Assembly (NCBI GenBank): GCA_018262195.1
Contig: JAGTRS010000002.1
Coordinates: 62,001 to 126,000, forward strand
From: Pseudomonadota bacterium
Lineage (GTDB): Bacteria; Pseudomonadota; Gammaproteobacteria; Burkholderiales; Rhodocyclaceae
Reading direction: 5' to 3'
DNA: 64,000 nt
Of this stretch, positions 55,701-64,000 are shown one piece after another. The position numbers were made by a program, and so were the translations under genes. The first letter of the stretch is position 1, and the number at the start of each line of letters is the position of its first letter. The notes under the pieces were generated by a model that saw only the letters and a program-made list of their open reading frames with translations, made no database searches and was not told where the DNA came from.

Positions 55701-56363
55701 ATCCAGCAGCTTGCCGCAGCAGGCGATAACGTCGACCTGATCCTGATGGATATCCAGATGCCGGAAATGGACGGCCTCGAAGCAACGCGCCGCATCCGGG
55801 CCGGACAGCAACGGGCCGATATTCCGATTATTGCGCTGACCGCCCATGCCCTAGAAGAAGAACGGCAACGTGCCACCGCCTCGGGAATGAATGATTTCCT
55901 GACCAAACCGATCGAACCAGCCAACCTGATCGCCGTGATCCAGCGCTGGCGGCCGGCACCGCCGAGCATCGAGGTGCCTGCTCCCACAGCGCCCCAGGCG
56001 ACGATTCGCACCAGTATCCCGGAGATTCCGGGCATAGACACTGAACGCGGTCTGCAGCGCATGCTCAACAAGGCCGCGCTGTATGAGAAAGTCTTGCGCG
56101 ACTTTCACTCCCGCTTTACCGGTGAGAGTGATCGCATTCGCGCCGCCCTGACCGCTGCAGACACCAATACGGCAGCCCGGAGCGCGCACAGCCTGAAGGG
56201 TACCGGCGGCATGATAGGCGCCAACACGCTGGCCGCCATTGCAGCGGATCTGGAACAGGCCATCATCGCCACCAGCCCGGAAACGCCCGCGCATCTGGAG
56301 CGCTTCGAGAAGGAACTGAACCAGGTGCTGGCCGGTATCAAATCGGCATTCGATATCGCCTGA
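52719..56363 (+). CDS. Multidomain hybrid kinase: Aer-type PAS, Cache, HisKA, two receivers, HPt
   Basis: I choose the ATG at 52719 because Aer-type PAS proteins characteristically begin MRNNG; the frame to 52665 adds 18 residues. The 1214-aa protein has residues about 10-130 matching the E. coli Aer PAS (GQPHNMVRHPDMP, W at the FAD site, KNRxKNGDxYWV, KISGYMSMR), so it probably binds FAD. TM1 (about 165-190), a periplasmic Cache-type domain (about 190-480) and TM2 follow. Then come HAMP, HisKA ([12 protein letters not shown]), HATPase (GTGLGLVIS), receiver 1 (VDLNMPDMDG), receiver 2 (LMDIQMPEMDG) and HPt (AHSLKGTGGMIG). A full phosphorelay lies in one chain, joining internal redox and external ligand sensing. 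No output gene is adjacent. Confidence 0.93.
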   Translation: MRNNGAISGKEIEIRDDQLIISRTDNQGHIVYVNADFVEISGFSEEELIGQPHNMVRHPDMPSEVFADLWRDLKAGRPWIGLIKNRNKNGDAYWVEAHVSPIWDKDKISGYMSMRRKASRTDILLAEQNYAAMQKRTDSSLVFEHGSASQHKRWGSLRNAFSNAPLAIKFIVASLAAAALVLGLTAYFLASHVSRTLDENARHQLTHDVSLLRAAVSARVEGANIEAVEYSKVLSKRVYDAIGGQRKASREALEAMIVKMSDSPGNPIDVFLHDLRGVGTIFILTPEGFQRRMTTAVDDNGASPVGSYLATDHPAFLLLTAGQTFVGPARVFGRQYVTRYTPILDAQGGVVGATVIGIDVGEQLDTLKRQMRSMQVGETGYYYIVDSTPGPNFGSLILHPYKEGQNLANFRMENGQGLIDEMAKIGTGAISYSWKNEEAGETAARKKLVIFETLDDPKWIVAGGTSVDEFTALSDRIVWLVIAGGLAMATAIFVIIQILVRKLILNPLNSQVLPTFHAISAGKFDTQLDVRGNDEMAQVIQGLESLRNRLAFNNERERTLSAMRELARQEAEALARARAEFLANMSHEIRTPLNAVIGLAYLLLQNKLGEREMEYAKRIEGAGKLLLAIVNDVLDFSKIDAGRMQLEEASFRLDDLLDNLSSLVRNRVHEKNLVLEYVVAPDTPQNLRGDALRLSQILINLVSNAIKFTAEGSITVFVNAAPPEDGRAELEFRISDTGIGMSAEQLENLFRAFSQADSSVTRKFGGTGLGLVISKRLIEMMGGSIQVESTPKAGSTFSFRVCLGIDDAPAETVRKTSPHVLVVDDNDLARAVLGSLLKKHGCTVVTADSGEAALAALHDPRALPFEYIMVDLNMPDMDGLALAHHIRSERGQSTKLVMVTGENVHASRYRHALGDFDAIVEKPVTAARIGEVLTQLEGNSLPRPPAAPTQAPAAPLSGLRILVAEDVPTNQLIMRDLLESLGATVEMADNGELAIQQLAAAGDNVDLILMDIQMPEMDGLEATRRIRAGQQRADIPIIALTAHALEEERQRATASGMNDFLTKPIEPANLIAVIQRWRPAPPSIEVPAPTAPQATIRTSIPEIPGIDTERGLQRMLNKAALYEKVLRDFHSRFTGESDRIRAALTAADTNTAARSAHSLKGTGGMIGANTLAAIAADLEQAIIATSPETPAHLERFEKELNQVLAGIKSAFDIA

Positions 56364-56398
56364 TTCGAGTCCCTCTCGCCAAGTCATTCACAGCAAAG

Positions 56399-56427
56399 AA
56401 AAAGGGGCTGATTTTCAGCCCCTTTTT
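56399..56427. terminator. Bidirectional terminator
   Basis: A perfect 13-bp stem (56399-56411 and 56415-56427) has a 3-nt loop and A/T tracts on both sides. It ends the kinase gene (+) and the EF-G paralogue (-). Confidence 0.92.
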
Positions 56428-56471
56428 GCGCACCGCTGCCATCCCGAGGGGTATCCCCCGGAGCGACAGGA

Positions 56472-58523
56472 TTACTCGTCTTCGTCTTGCAGCTGGAACT
56501 TGCTCGCCAATTGCTGCTGGATGTTCGGCGGGACGGCGGCGTAACGCGAAAACTCGATGGTGTAGCTGCCCTGGCCGCCGGTCAGCGACTTCAGGCGTGA
56601 CTGGTAGTCGTTCAGTTCGGCCAGCGGCACTTCGCCACTGATCGCTGCCAAGCCGTGACCACGGCCATCGGTGCCGGTGATGTGGCCACGACGCCCCGAG
56701 AGGTCGCCGGTCAGATCGCCAATCGCGCTCTCCGGAACAAGTATCTCGATATTGACGATCGGCTCAAGCACGATCGGCTTGGCTGAACGAATGGCTTCGA
56801 TAACCGCCTTGCGTCCGGCCACCACGAAGGCGACTTCCTTGCCATCGACGGCATGGGTCTTGCCATCGAAAACCGTCACTTTCAGGTCATCGACAGCATA
56901 ACCGGCGACCACACCGCCCTCGAGGCCCTGACGAACGCCCTTTTCGACAGCCGCCATGAACACACCGGGAATAACGCCGCCCTTGACCGCATCGACGAAT
57001 TCAAAGCCTTCGCCACGAGCTTTCGGCTCGATGCGCAGATGCACTTCGCCAAACTGCCCGGCACCACCCGACTGCTTCTTGTGACGGTACATCGCCTCGG
57101 CGGAACCGGTAATGGTCTCGCAGTAGGGAATGCGCGGCGGCTTGGTATCGACTTCCAGCTTGTACTGGCCAGACATGCGCGCCAGCTTGGCTTTCAGGTG
57201 GATTTCGCCCAGACCGCGGATGACTGTTTCGTTGCTGGTCGGATGACGCTCGACGACGAAGGTCGGATCTTCCATGGCCAGTTTGCCCAGCGTTTCGAAC
57301 AGACGCTGCTCGTCCCCCTTCTTCTTGGTCTCGACCGCCAGGCCAGCCATCGGTTTCGGGAATTCGAGCGGCACCAGATGGATATGATCCTCATCGTGCG
57401 AGTCATGCAGCACACAGTCGAAATCGATTTCATCGACCTTGGCGATGGCACCGATGTCACCCGGCAGCAACTCGTCGACCTCGACGCTGTCCTTGCCCTG
57501 CAACTGGTAAAGATGCGCCACCTTGAACGGACGCTTGCTGTCGCCGACGAACAGTTGCATGTCCTTCTTCATCGTGCCCTGATGGACACGGAAGACGCCA
57601 ATCTTGCCCATGTACGGGTCGGCCACGATCTTGAAGACGTGGGCCAGCACGTGCTTGCCGGCATCCGGTTCGGCGTGGAACGGCTCGGTCACATCGCCTG
57701 GCTCGCCCTTGTAGAACGGCGGCGGGTTGCCTTCAGCCGGGTTCGGCGCCAGCGAGGCCAGCACATGCAGCAGTTCCTTGATACCGGCGCCAGTCTTGGC
57801 CGATGTGAACAGGATGGGGATAAGGTGTCCTTCGCGCAATGCCTTCTCGAACGGTGCATGCAAGGCAGCCACGCTAGGATCGGCACCATCTTCGAGGTAT
57901 TGGGCAAGGAGGTCCTCGTCTTCCTCGACGATCTGGTCGATCAGCGCGCGGTGAGCCGCAGCAACGGATTCGAAGTCGGCATCGCCAGCCTCATGCTCCA
58001 GCACTTCGACCACATCTGCCGCACCATGGGCCGGCAGATCGAGCAGCATGCACTGCTTGCCGAAACGCTCGCGGATATCAGCAACCAGGCCGGGCAGATC
58101 GAGATTGTCGGCATCGATCTTGTTGATGACGATCATCCGACACAGCTTGCGGTCGGCGGCGTAACGCATCATGCGTTCGGTCATCAGCTCGATGCCGGTC
58201 TGGGCATTGATCACGACCAGGGCCGTATCGACACCGGCCAGGGCTGCGATGGCCTGACCGGAAAAATCCGGGTAGCCCGGAGTGTCGATCAGATGGACGT
58301 GCGTGTCTTCATAGCCAAAATTGACGACGGAAGAAGTCAGGGAATGGCCTGCTTCCTTTTCCTGTGCATCGAAGTCGGTGACGGTGCTGCCCTTGTCGAC
58401 GCTGCCCTTGGCGGCAATCGCGCCGGTGGCAAAAAGCAAGGCCTCGGCCAGGCTGGTCTTGCCGACGGCACCATGACCGACCAGCGCTACAGAACGAAGG
58501 GACTCGGTGTTGTACTTGGACAT
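56472..58523 (-). CDS. Elongation factor G paralogue (EF-G2-like GTPase)
   Basis: The start is the ATG at 58523 (MSKYNTESLR...), giving 683 aa. EF-G domain order is kept (G domain, domains II-V). The G1 loop GHGAVGKT (16-23) replaces the AHxDAGKT of canonical EF-G. Switch II reads DTPGYPDF (80-87), with Tyr at the position of the GTPase-activating His. NKIDADN is the G4 motif. These features mark the EF-G2/FusA2 branch, whose members often lack full translocase activity; its real task is unknown. It is isolated from ribosomal-protein genes, in front of a small membrane gene and glmU on the same strand. Confidence 0.92.
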   Translation of the reverse strand: MSKYNTESLRSVALVGHGAVGKTSLAEALLFATGAIAAKGSVDKGSTVTDFDAQEKEAGHSLTSSVVNFGYEDTHVHLIDTPGYPDFSGQAIAALAGVDTALVVINAQTGIELMTERMMRYAADRKLCRMIVINKIDADNLDLPGLVADIRERFGKQCMLLDLPAHGAADVVEVLEHEAGDADFESVAAAHRALIDQIVEEDEDLLAQYLEDGADPSVAALHAPFEKALREGHLIPILFTSAKTGAGIKELLHVLASLAPNPAEGNPPPFYKGEPGDVTEPFHAEPDAGKHVLAHVFKIVADPYMGKIGVFRVHQGTMKKDMQLFVGDSKRPFKVAHLYQLQGKDSVEVDELLPGDIGAIAKVDEIDFDCVLHDSHDEDHIHLVPLEFPKPMAGLAVETKKKGDEQRLFETLGKLAMEDPTFVVERHPTSNETVIRGLGEIHLKAKLARMSGQYKLEVDTKPPRIPYCETITGSAEAMYRHKKQSGGAGQFGEVHLRIEPKARGEGFEFVDAVKGGVIPGVFMAAVEKGVRQGLEGGVVAGYAVDDLKVTVFDGKTHAVDGKEVAFVVAGRKAVIEAIRSAKPIVLEPIVNIEILVPESAIGDLTGDLSGRRGHITGTDGRGHGLAAISGEVPLAELNDYQSRLKSLTGGQGSYTIEFSRYAAVPPNIQQQLASKFQLQDEDE

Positions 58524-58558
58524 CTTCTTCTCCCTGAACAAATAAAATCTGCGGTTAA

Positions 58559-58882
58559 TCAGCGGTTCTTGGCCGCTTCAACCATTTCGGCAACCATCTT
58601 GTCGGCAAAGTACGGCCCCAGCCCCATGATCAGGCCAGTTGCCAACGCCACCAGGGCGAGACCAACAATCAATTGAATCGCCGGGCGACGAAATTCGGGA
58701 CCGCGGCTCAACGCAAACCAGACCGGCCCGATTACCGGCACCAGCAGGACAGGCAAGCCGGTCTTCAGGCCAAAGCTGAAGGCCGCCGGCACCGTACCGA
58801 TGTAGCCAACCAGCAAGAGCAGGCCGCCACCCGCCAGCGACAAGGTCGATGCGATGGCAAAGGCGATAAATCCCCAATCCAT
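58559..58882 (-). CDS. Small three-helix membrane protein
   Basis: This 107-aa protein has about three hydrophobic helices (residues 5-30, 35-60 and 70-95) and no motif that I recognise. It starts on the TAATG overlap with the glmU stop codon, so it is translated together with GlmU. It is followed after 35 nt by the EF-G paralogue. Its function is unknown. Confidence 0.75.
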   Translation of the reverse strand: MDWGFIAFAIASTLSLAGGGLLLLVGYIGTVPAAFSFGLKTGLPVLLVPVIGPVWFALSRGPEFRRPAIQLIVGLALVALATGLIMGLGPYFADKMVAEMVEAAKNR

Positions 58883-60240
58883 TATTTCTTCACTTTCTTC
58901 GGACGCTCCCAGCCCGGTAGCGTCATCTGCTTGGCACGCGATACCGTCAAGGCGTCAGGCGGCGCATCCTTGGTCAGCGTGGTCCCTGCCCCCAGCGTCG
59001 CACCGCGACCAACGGTGACCGGTGCGACCAGTTGAGTATCGGAACCGATGAATACATCGTCCTCGATGATGGTCTTGAATTTGTTGGCGCCATCGTAGTT
59101 GCAGGTGATGGTACCGGCCCCGACATTGACCCGCTGGCCGATCTCGGCATCGCCAATGTAGGCCAGATGATTGGCTTTGGACTGGGCGCCGATGGTGCTC
59201 TTCTTGACCTCGACGAAGTTGCCGATATGCACTTCCGGGCCAAGCTCGGTGCCCGGCCGCAGGCGAGCGTAGGGGCCGAGTACGCCATCGGGACCAATCA
59301 CAGCGTCCTCGAAGTGGCAGAAAGCGGCGATGCGCGTACCAGCCCCCACCTTGACGTTCTTCAGCACACAGTAAGGGCCGACCTCGACTGCATCGTCCAG
59401 TTCGACCTTGCCTTCAAAAACGCAACCGACGTCGATCGCCACATCACGACCATGCATCAGCGTACCGCGGATATCGATACGGGCCGGATCGGCAAGACGC
59501 ACCCCCGCAACCAGCAGTTCCCCCGCCAGATTGAGCTGGTGCTGGCGCTCCAGTTCCGCCAACTGGACCTTGCTGTTTACGCCCAGCACTTCCCATTCGC
59601 CTTCCGGTTGCGCCGTCCGCACCGGCATGCCTTCGGCCACCGCCAGTGCGATGATATCGGTCAGGTAATACTCGCCTTGGGCATTGTCATTCTTCAGCTT
59701 GCCCAGCCAGTCGGCCAGACGCGCGGTGGGCACGGCCATGATGCCGGTATTGACCTCGCGGATCAGCTTTTCCTCAGCCGTCGCATCCTTTTCCTCGACG
59801 ATGCGCACAACGTTGCCTGCCGCATCGCGGACGATACGGCCATACCCGGTCGGATTGCCCAGATCGACGGTCAGCACCGACAAGGCATCCTTGCCCGCCT
59901 GCAGCAGACGCTTCAATGTTGCTACGGTGGTCAGGGGCACATCACCGTAAAGCACCAGTGTCTGGGCAGCATTACCGAGCTCCGACAGCGCTTGCGCCAC
60001 TGCATGGCCGGTACCCAGTTGCTGCGCCTGCTCTGCCCAGGCGATATCCGCTGCAGCCAGCGTCGAGCGAACCACTTCGCCCCCATGTCCGTAAACCACA
60101 ATCAGCTTTTCCGGTGACAGGAGGCGCGCAGTATCGATCACATGTTGGGCCAGTGGCTTGCCGGCAATCGGGTGCAACACTTTGGGGAGGTTGGAATGCA
60201 TGCGCTTGCCTTGGCCGGCAGCGAGAATGACGATGTTCAT
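58882..60240 (-). CDS. glmU: Bifunctional UDP-GlcNAc pyrophosphorylase / GlcN-1-P acetyltransferase
   Basis: This 452-aa enzyme makes UDP-N-acetylglucosamine for peptidoglycan and LPS. The N-terminal uridyltransferase begins [24 protein letters not shown], with GDVPL and the Asn/Asp substrate sites (NTGIM). The C-terminal left-handed beta-helix carries [17 protein letters not shown] and [12 protein letters not shown] for acetyl transfer. The length is normal. Its stop overlaps the start of the small membrane gene by one base. It has a 40-nt gap to the next gene upstream on the strand (the winged-helix protein). Confidence 0.96.
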   Translation of the reverse strand: MNIVILAAGQGKRMHSNLPKVLHPIAGKPLAQHVIDTARLLSPEKLIVVYGHGGEVVRSTLAAADIAWAEQAQQLGTGHAVAQALSELGNAAQTLVLYGDVPLTTVATLKRLLQAGKDALSVLTVDLGNPTGYGRIVRDAAGNVVRIVEEKDATAEEKLIREVNTGIMAVPTARLADWLGKLKNDNAQGEYYLTDIIALAVAEGMPVRTAQPEGEWEVLGVNSKVQLAELERQHQLNLAGELLVAGVRLADPARIDIRGTLMHGRDVAIDVGCVFEGKVELDDAVEVGPYCVLKNVKVGAGTRIAAFCHFEDAVIGPDGVLGPYARLRPGTELGPEVHIGNFVEVKKSTIGAQSKANHLAYIGDAEIGQRVNVGAGTITCNYDGANKFKTIIEDDVFIGSDTQLVAPVTVGRGATLGAGTTLTKDAPPDALTVSRAKQMTLPGWERPKKVKK

Positions 60241-60280
60241 GTTTTTTCTTCGGGTAAAGGCCGGTTAAATCCGGCGAGTT

Positions 60281-61015
60281 TCATGCGATCTTCTTCTGTT
60301 CCTGTCCGCCGAGGATATCGCCCAGCACCGCCTTGCCGCGGGCCGAAACAAACCAGTGCAGAACGTTCTTGTCGTTGATCCGGGTTTCGATGACGCCCAA
60401 CGCCTTCATGACTGTCAGTCGCTGACTGACAAAGTCCCTGGCCAGCCCGGTGCTGTCGCAGATGGCAGCGAGATTGCCGTAAACGAAGCTCTCTTCGGAC
60501 AAAGCCCGGAGAATTTCTACGTCATTGTAGGAAAGCACTTCCTTGGGATCAGGCTCCACTGCCTTGACTGGCTCCGCCTCAAGCTTGGGCTGAACCATGA
60601 TCGGCTCGTCGCGCCGCTGTTGCTTGATCTGGCCAACATCGCGGCGAACCTGATCGATCTGCCCCATCAGCAGTTGCACCATGTTTTCAAACAGTCGGCG
60701 CGATGCCACCACGTAGATCAGGCAAAACCCTGCAAAAACGTAGAAATCGATCGGTTTGGTCCGCGCTCCCTCAAGCAGGGTGCTGGAAATCATGTTCAGA
60801 AAGAGCGGCACAGTCAGGGCGGCCACGACACCAAAAACGGGATACTTCAGCCAATCGCGGCGGGCCGATTCACCATGGCGGTCAGCCAGAAAATAGTTGG
60901 CGGCACCACCCAGAATGCCAGCCACGACCATGATGGCCAGGATGAGCAGCATATGCCCGTCAAGCGCTCCGCTTGGTGTTGTCACCTGCAAGGCAGGTTG
61001 CAGCTCAGCCGACAT
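60281..61015 (-). CDS. Membrane protein with C-terminal winged helix (YEATS-associated-like)
   Basis: The start is the ATG at 61015, with AGGGGGA upstream. The 244-aa protein has three or four helices in the first 115 residues (GHMLLILAIMVVAGILGGAANYFLADRHG, then two more). A charged linker follows (QIDQVRRDVGQIKQQRRDE), and then a 70-residue winged-helix-like segment that reads like a MarR/PadR-type fold (LSYNDVEILRALSEESFVYGNLAAICDSTGLARDFVSQRLTVMKALGVIE). The N-terminal half resembles proteins annotated as YEATS-associated helix-containing, from memory and not verified. A membrane-tethered DNA-binding or sensing role is possible. The gene is monocistronic. Confidence 0.7.
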   Translation of the reverse strand: MSAELQPALQVTTPSGALDGHMLLILAIMVVAGILGGAANYFLADRHGESARRDWLKYPVFGVVAALTVPLFLNMISSTLLEGARTKPIDFYVFAGFCLIYVVASRRLFENMVQLLMGQIDQVRRDVGQIKQQRRDEPIMVQPKLEAEPVKAVEPDPKEVLSYNDVEILRALSEESFVYGNLAAICDSTGLARDFVSQRLTVMKALGVIETRINDKNVLHWFVSARGKAVLGDILGGQEQKKIA

Positions 61016-61152
61016 GTTTCCCCCTTGTGATCGTTCGTCATTTTCACACGATTGAGGCGGGCTGTCGAAGCCTGACAGCACTGACGGAGGAAGTTTTCAC
61101 CAGCCCCGCAACCTGAGCTGAGCACTTTTTCCGGATTGCCGACGCCAAAAGC

Positions 61153-61187
61153 AAAAACCCCGCAGTCTTTTCAGATGCGGGGTTTTT
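61153..61187. terminator. Bidirectional terminator after gltD
   Basis: AAAAACCCCGCA (61153-61164) and TGCGGGGTTTTT (61176-61187) form a perfect 12-bp stem with an 11-nt loop. It mainly ends the gltBD operon on the minus strand. Confidence 0.92.
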
Positions 61188-61203
61188 CAGGACCAGTCTC
61201 GAT

Positions 61204-62670
61204 TTAACGCGGCAGCGTCGTCGAGCCCATCAGGAAGGCATCCACTTCACGAGCCGCCTGACGGCCCTCACGGATCGCCCAGACCACCAGCGACTGGCCA
61301 CGACGCACGTCACCGGCGGCGTAAACCTTGTCAACGTTGGTCTTGTAGCAGCCTTCGCCGTCGGTCGTTGCCTTGGCATTCTGGCGAGCATCCTTCTCGA
61401 CACCAAATGCATCGAGCAGGCCGCCAACCGGATTGGTAAAGCCCATGGCCAGGAAGGCGTTGTCACACGGCAGTTCGAATTCCGAACCGGCGACTTCGCT
61501 CATCTTGCCATCCTTCCAGTCCAGACGAACAGCCTTCAGCGCCTTGACGTTACCCTTGCCATCATCGACAAAGCCCTTGGTCGCGACAGCGAAGTCGCGG
61601 CTGCAGCCTTCGTCGTGCGAAGAAGAGGTACGCAGCTTGTACGGCCAGTACGGCCAGGTCAGCGCCTTGTTTTCCTCTTCCGGCGGCATCGGCATCAGTT
61701 CGAACTGGGTCACCGAGGCAGCACCATGGCGGTTCGACGTACCGACACAGTCAGAGCCAGTGTCGCCGCCACCGATAACGATGACGTGCTTGCCCTTGAC
61801 GTTGATCGGGTTGGCCTTGCCCAGCTGGACTTCCTTGTTCTGCGGAATCAGGAATTCCAGCGCAGCGTAGATGCCCTTCAGCTCGCGCCCCGGCACTGGC
61901 AGATCGCGCGGTACTTCGGAGCCGGCAGCAAGGATCACTGCATCGAAATCCTTCTTCAGCTGGTCAGCCGAAACGAACTCGGTCGCATCGTTGTTGATGC
62001 CGGCTGGGACAGCCTTGTCGCCAACCACAACCTTGGTCTTGAAGGTGACACCTTCAGCTTCCATCTGGGCAACACGACGATCAATGACAGTCTTTTCCAG
62101 CTTGAAGTCAGGAATGCCGTAGCCGAGCAGGCCACCGATGCGGTCGCTCTTCTCGAATACCGTCACATCATGGCCAACACGCGCCAGTTGCTGGGCAGCA
62201 GCCATACCGGCGGGGCCGGAACCAACGACTGCAACCTTCTTGCCGGTCTTGGATTTCGGTGGCTGCGGCACAACCCAACCCGACTCCCAGCCCTTGTCGA
62301 TGATGAAATGCTCGATCGACTTGATACCGACCGGCGCAGCGTTGATGCCCAGCGTACAGGCAGCTTCGCAAGGCGCCGGACAGATGCGGCCGGTGAAATC
62401 CGGGAAGTTGTTGGTGGAGTGCAGCACATCCAGCGCCTGCTTCCAGTTGCCACGGTAAACCAGGTCATTCCAGTCCGGAATGATGTTGTTCACCGGGCAG
62501 CCGTTATTGCAGAACGGAATGCCACAGTCCATGCAGCGTGCGCCCTGAACCTTGGCATCGTCGTCGTTCAGCGTATGCACGAACTCCTTGTAATGCTTCA
62601 GGCGTTGTTCAACCGGGTCGTAGCTCTCGTTGAGACGCTCGAACTCCATGAATCCAGTCGGCTTGCCCAT
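61204..62670 (-). CDS. gltD: Glutamate synthase small subunit
   Basis: This 488-aa flavoprotein passes electrons from NADPH to the large GOGAT subunit for glutamate synthesis. The N-terminal cysteine cluster ([26 protein letters not shown] and [12 protein letters not shown]) binds two [4Fe-4S] centres. It is followed by the FAD site [25 protein letters not shown] and the NADPH site [17 protein letters not shown]. The start overlaps the gltB stop by one base (TAATG). It ends at the terminator 61153. Confidence 0.96.
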   Translation of the reverse strand: MGKPTGFMEFERLNESYDPVEQRLKHYKEFVHTLNDDDAKVQGARCMDCGIPFCNNGCPVNNIIPDWNDLVYRGNWKQALDVLHSTNNFPDFTGRICPAPCEAACTLGINAAPVGIKSIEHFIIDKGWESGWVVPQPPKSKTGKKVAVVGSGPAGMAAAQQLARVGHDVTVFEKSDRIGGLLGYGIPDFKLEKTVIDRRVAQMEAEGVTFKTKVVVGDKAVPAGINNDATEFVSADQLKKDFDAVILAAGSEVPRDLPVPGRELKGIYAALEFLIPQNKEVQLGKANPINVKGKHVIVIGGGDTGSDCVGTSNRHGAASVTQFELMPMPPEEENKALTWPYWPYKLRTSSSHDEGCSRDFAVATKGFVDDGKGNVKALKAVRLDWKDGKMSEVAGSEFELPCDNAFLAMGFTNPVGGLLDAFGVEKDARQNAKATTDGEGCYKTNVDKVYAAGDVRRGQSLVVWAIREGRQAAREVDAFLMGSTTLPR

Positions 62671-64000
62671 TATGCGGCCTCCTTCTGTGCAGCAGCCATC
62701 TCGGAGAGGGCGCGCTTGTACTCGTGCGGATAGACTTTGACAAACTTCTCGCGGCAGGCATCCCAGTTGGCCAGGATAGCCTTGGCGGTCGCGCTGCCGG
62801 TAAATTCGGCGTGACGAGTCACCAGTTCCTTGAGTTGCGTTTCGTCGGCGATGCCACGGTGCAGGGGCTCACCAGCAGCCTGACGGCTGGCCGGCAACAC
62901 CTTTTCAAGAGCCACCTGAGCCAGGTTGCAACGATTCTTGAAGCTGCCATCTTCGTCCAGTACGTAGGCAATACCGCCCGACATACCGGCCGCGAAGTTA
63001 CGTCCGGTCATGCCCAGCACCGCGACCGTTCCACCGGTCATGTATTCGCAGCCATGGTCACCCACGCCTTCGACGACCGCCGATGCCCCGGAATTGCGGA
63101 CACAGAAGCGCTCGCCACCGACACCTGCCAAATAGGCTTCACCATCGGTCGCACCGTACATGACGGTATTGCCGCAAATGATGTTCTGCTGCGTATCGCC
63201 ACGGAAATCAGGGCTCGGCTTGATGATCAGACGACCACCCGACAAACCCTTGCCAACGTAGTCGTTACCTTCGCCAGTCAGTTCCAGCGTCACGCCCCGG
63301 GCCAGGAAAGCACCGAAGGCCTGGCCGGCAGTACCGGTCAGCTTGACGTGGATCGTGTCATCCGGCAGCCCGTCATTGCCATAGCGGCGGGCGACTTCGC
63401 CCGACAGCATGGTGCCGCAGGTACGATTGACGTTGATGATCTTGGTTTCGATCTGGACCTTCTGGCCTTTTTCGAGCGCTGGTTTGGCCTGCTCAATCAA
63501 CTTGTGATCGAGCGCCTTTTCCAGACCGTGATCCTGAATTTCGGTATGACGACGCGAAACCTCGACCGGCACGTTCGGCTGGTAGAACACCTTTGAGAAG
63601 TCCAGACCCTTGGCCTTCCAGTGTTCGATACCGGCACGGGTGTCGAGCAGGTCGGCACGACCGACCAGATCGTCAAACTTGCGAATGCCAAGCTGCGCCA
63701 TGATTTCGCGAACTTCCTCAGCAACGAAGAAGAAGTAGTTGACCACATGCTCCGGCTGACCGGAGAAGCGCTGACGGAGCACCGGATCCTGGGTGGCAAC
63801 ACCAACCGGGCAGGTATTCAGATGGCACTTGCGCATCATGATGCAGCCTTCGACCACCAGCGGTGCGGTGGCAAAGCCGAATTCGTCGGCACCCAGTAGC
63901 GCGCCAATGACGACGTCGCGACCGGTTTTCATCTGACCATCGACCTGAACGCGGATACGCGAACGGAGACGATTCAGGACCAGGGTCTGCTGTGTTTCGG
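62670..64000 (-). CDS. gltB: Glutamate synthase large subunit, C-terminal part (gene continues past 64000)
   Basis: The reading frame is open to the end of the window, so the 5' part of the gene is missing; the apparent ATG at 63932 is an internal Met. The visible 443 residues hold the end of the FMN-binding synthase domain ([38 protein letters not shown] with its FeS cysteines) and the GXGXG beta-helix ([52 protein letters not shown]). The enzyme makes two glutamates from glutamine and 2-oxoglutarate. It is co-transcribed with gltD. Confidence 0.96.
   Translation of the reverse strand, partial: ETQQTLVLNRLRSRIRVQVDGQMKTGRDVVIGALLGADEFGFATAPLVVEGCIMMRKCHLNTCPVGVATQDPVLRQRFSGQPEHVVNYFFFVAEEVREIMAQLGIRKFDDLVGRADLLDTRAGIEHWKAKGLDFSKVFYQPNVPVEVSRRHTEIQDHGLEKALDHKLIEQAKPALEKGQKVQIETKIINVNRTCGTMLSGEVARRYGNDGLPDDTIHVKLTGTAGQAFGAFLARGVTLELTGEGNDYVGKGLSGGRLIIKPSPDFRGDTQQNIICGNTVMYGATDGEAYLAGVGGERFCVRNSGASAVVEGVGDHGCEYMTGGTVAVLGMTGRNFAAGMSGGIAYVLDEDGSFKNRCNLAQVALEKVLPASRQAAGEPLHRGIADETQLKELVTRHAEFTGSATAKAILANWDACREKFVKVYPHEYKRALSEMAAAQKEAA

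Overview
The window is about 64 kb of GC-rich chromosome from a betaproteobacterium. The gene content fits the Rhodocyclales (Dechloromonas/Azonexus-like): many c-di-GMP and PAS/hybrid-kinase proteins, a PEP-CTERM protein, an ActP/DUF485 acetate symporter pair, beta-oxidation cassettes with an ETF-quinone oxidoreductase, an IcmF fused mutase and a DsrOP/NrfD-type redox operon. This assignment is inference from gene content and protein style, not a database match. I saw no rRNA, tRNA, CRISPR array, IS element or prophage.

Layout. 1-6231 is the 3' part of a giant glycine-rich autotransporter. 6375-8468 (-) is a GGDEF-EAL protein. 8869-13278 (+) is a redox operon: small cytochrome c, Tat-exported 4x[4Fe-4S] ferredoxin, 10-TM NrfD/DsrP-like quinone subunit, multihaem cytochrome c, an unknown protein and a hemerythrin that has lost two iron ligands. 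13436-14254 (-) encodes a PEP-CTERM protein. 14445-17708 (-) is icmF, divergent from an AraC regulator and a DUF1439 gene. 19506-23289 holds membrane and envelope-stress genes (TerC, YihY/BrkB, Spy-like, CsbD). 23481-26129 encodes a Crp/Fnr-PAS-PAS-PAS-GGDEF fusion. Then follow gpmI, a hybrid kinase, a ClpX-like AAA+ protein without its zinc domain, a periplasmic rhodanese and a GGEEF diguanylate cyclase.

33347-40399 (-) is a complete beta-oxidation cassette (acyl-CoA ligase, hydroxyacyl-CoA dehydrogenase/enoyl-CoA hydratase, thiolase, acyl-CoA dehydrogenase). 40524-44271 (-) is a NarL-type two-component system behind actP and DUF485. 44382-49510 (-) is a second fatty-acid cassette (acyl-CoA synthetase, acyl-CoA dehydrogenase, ETF-QO). 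It is divergent from a hybrid kinase/OmpR regulator pair, with a large palindrome between them. 52719-56363 is a 1214-aa kinase with an Aer-type PAS, a periplasmic Cache region, two receivers and an HPt domain. 56472-64000 (-) holds an EF-G paralogue, glmU, a membrane winged-helix protein, gltD and the 3' part of gltB.

How it fits together. The metabolic core is oxidation of fatty acids and short acyl-CoAs, with electrons passed through ETF-QO to the quinone pool. A separate quinone/periplasmic cytochrome module lies in the same window, and there is a dense signalling layer (four histidine kinases, three GGDEF proteins). The items most worth follow-up are the catalytic-subunit-free redox operon with its degenerate hemerythrin, the Crp-GGDEF fusion with a palindromic element shared with the Spy/CsbD promoter region, and the zinc-domain-less ClpX paralogue with an altered pore loop.
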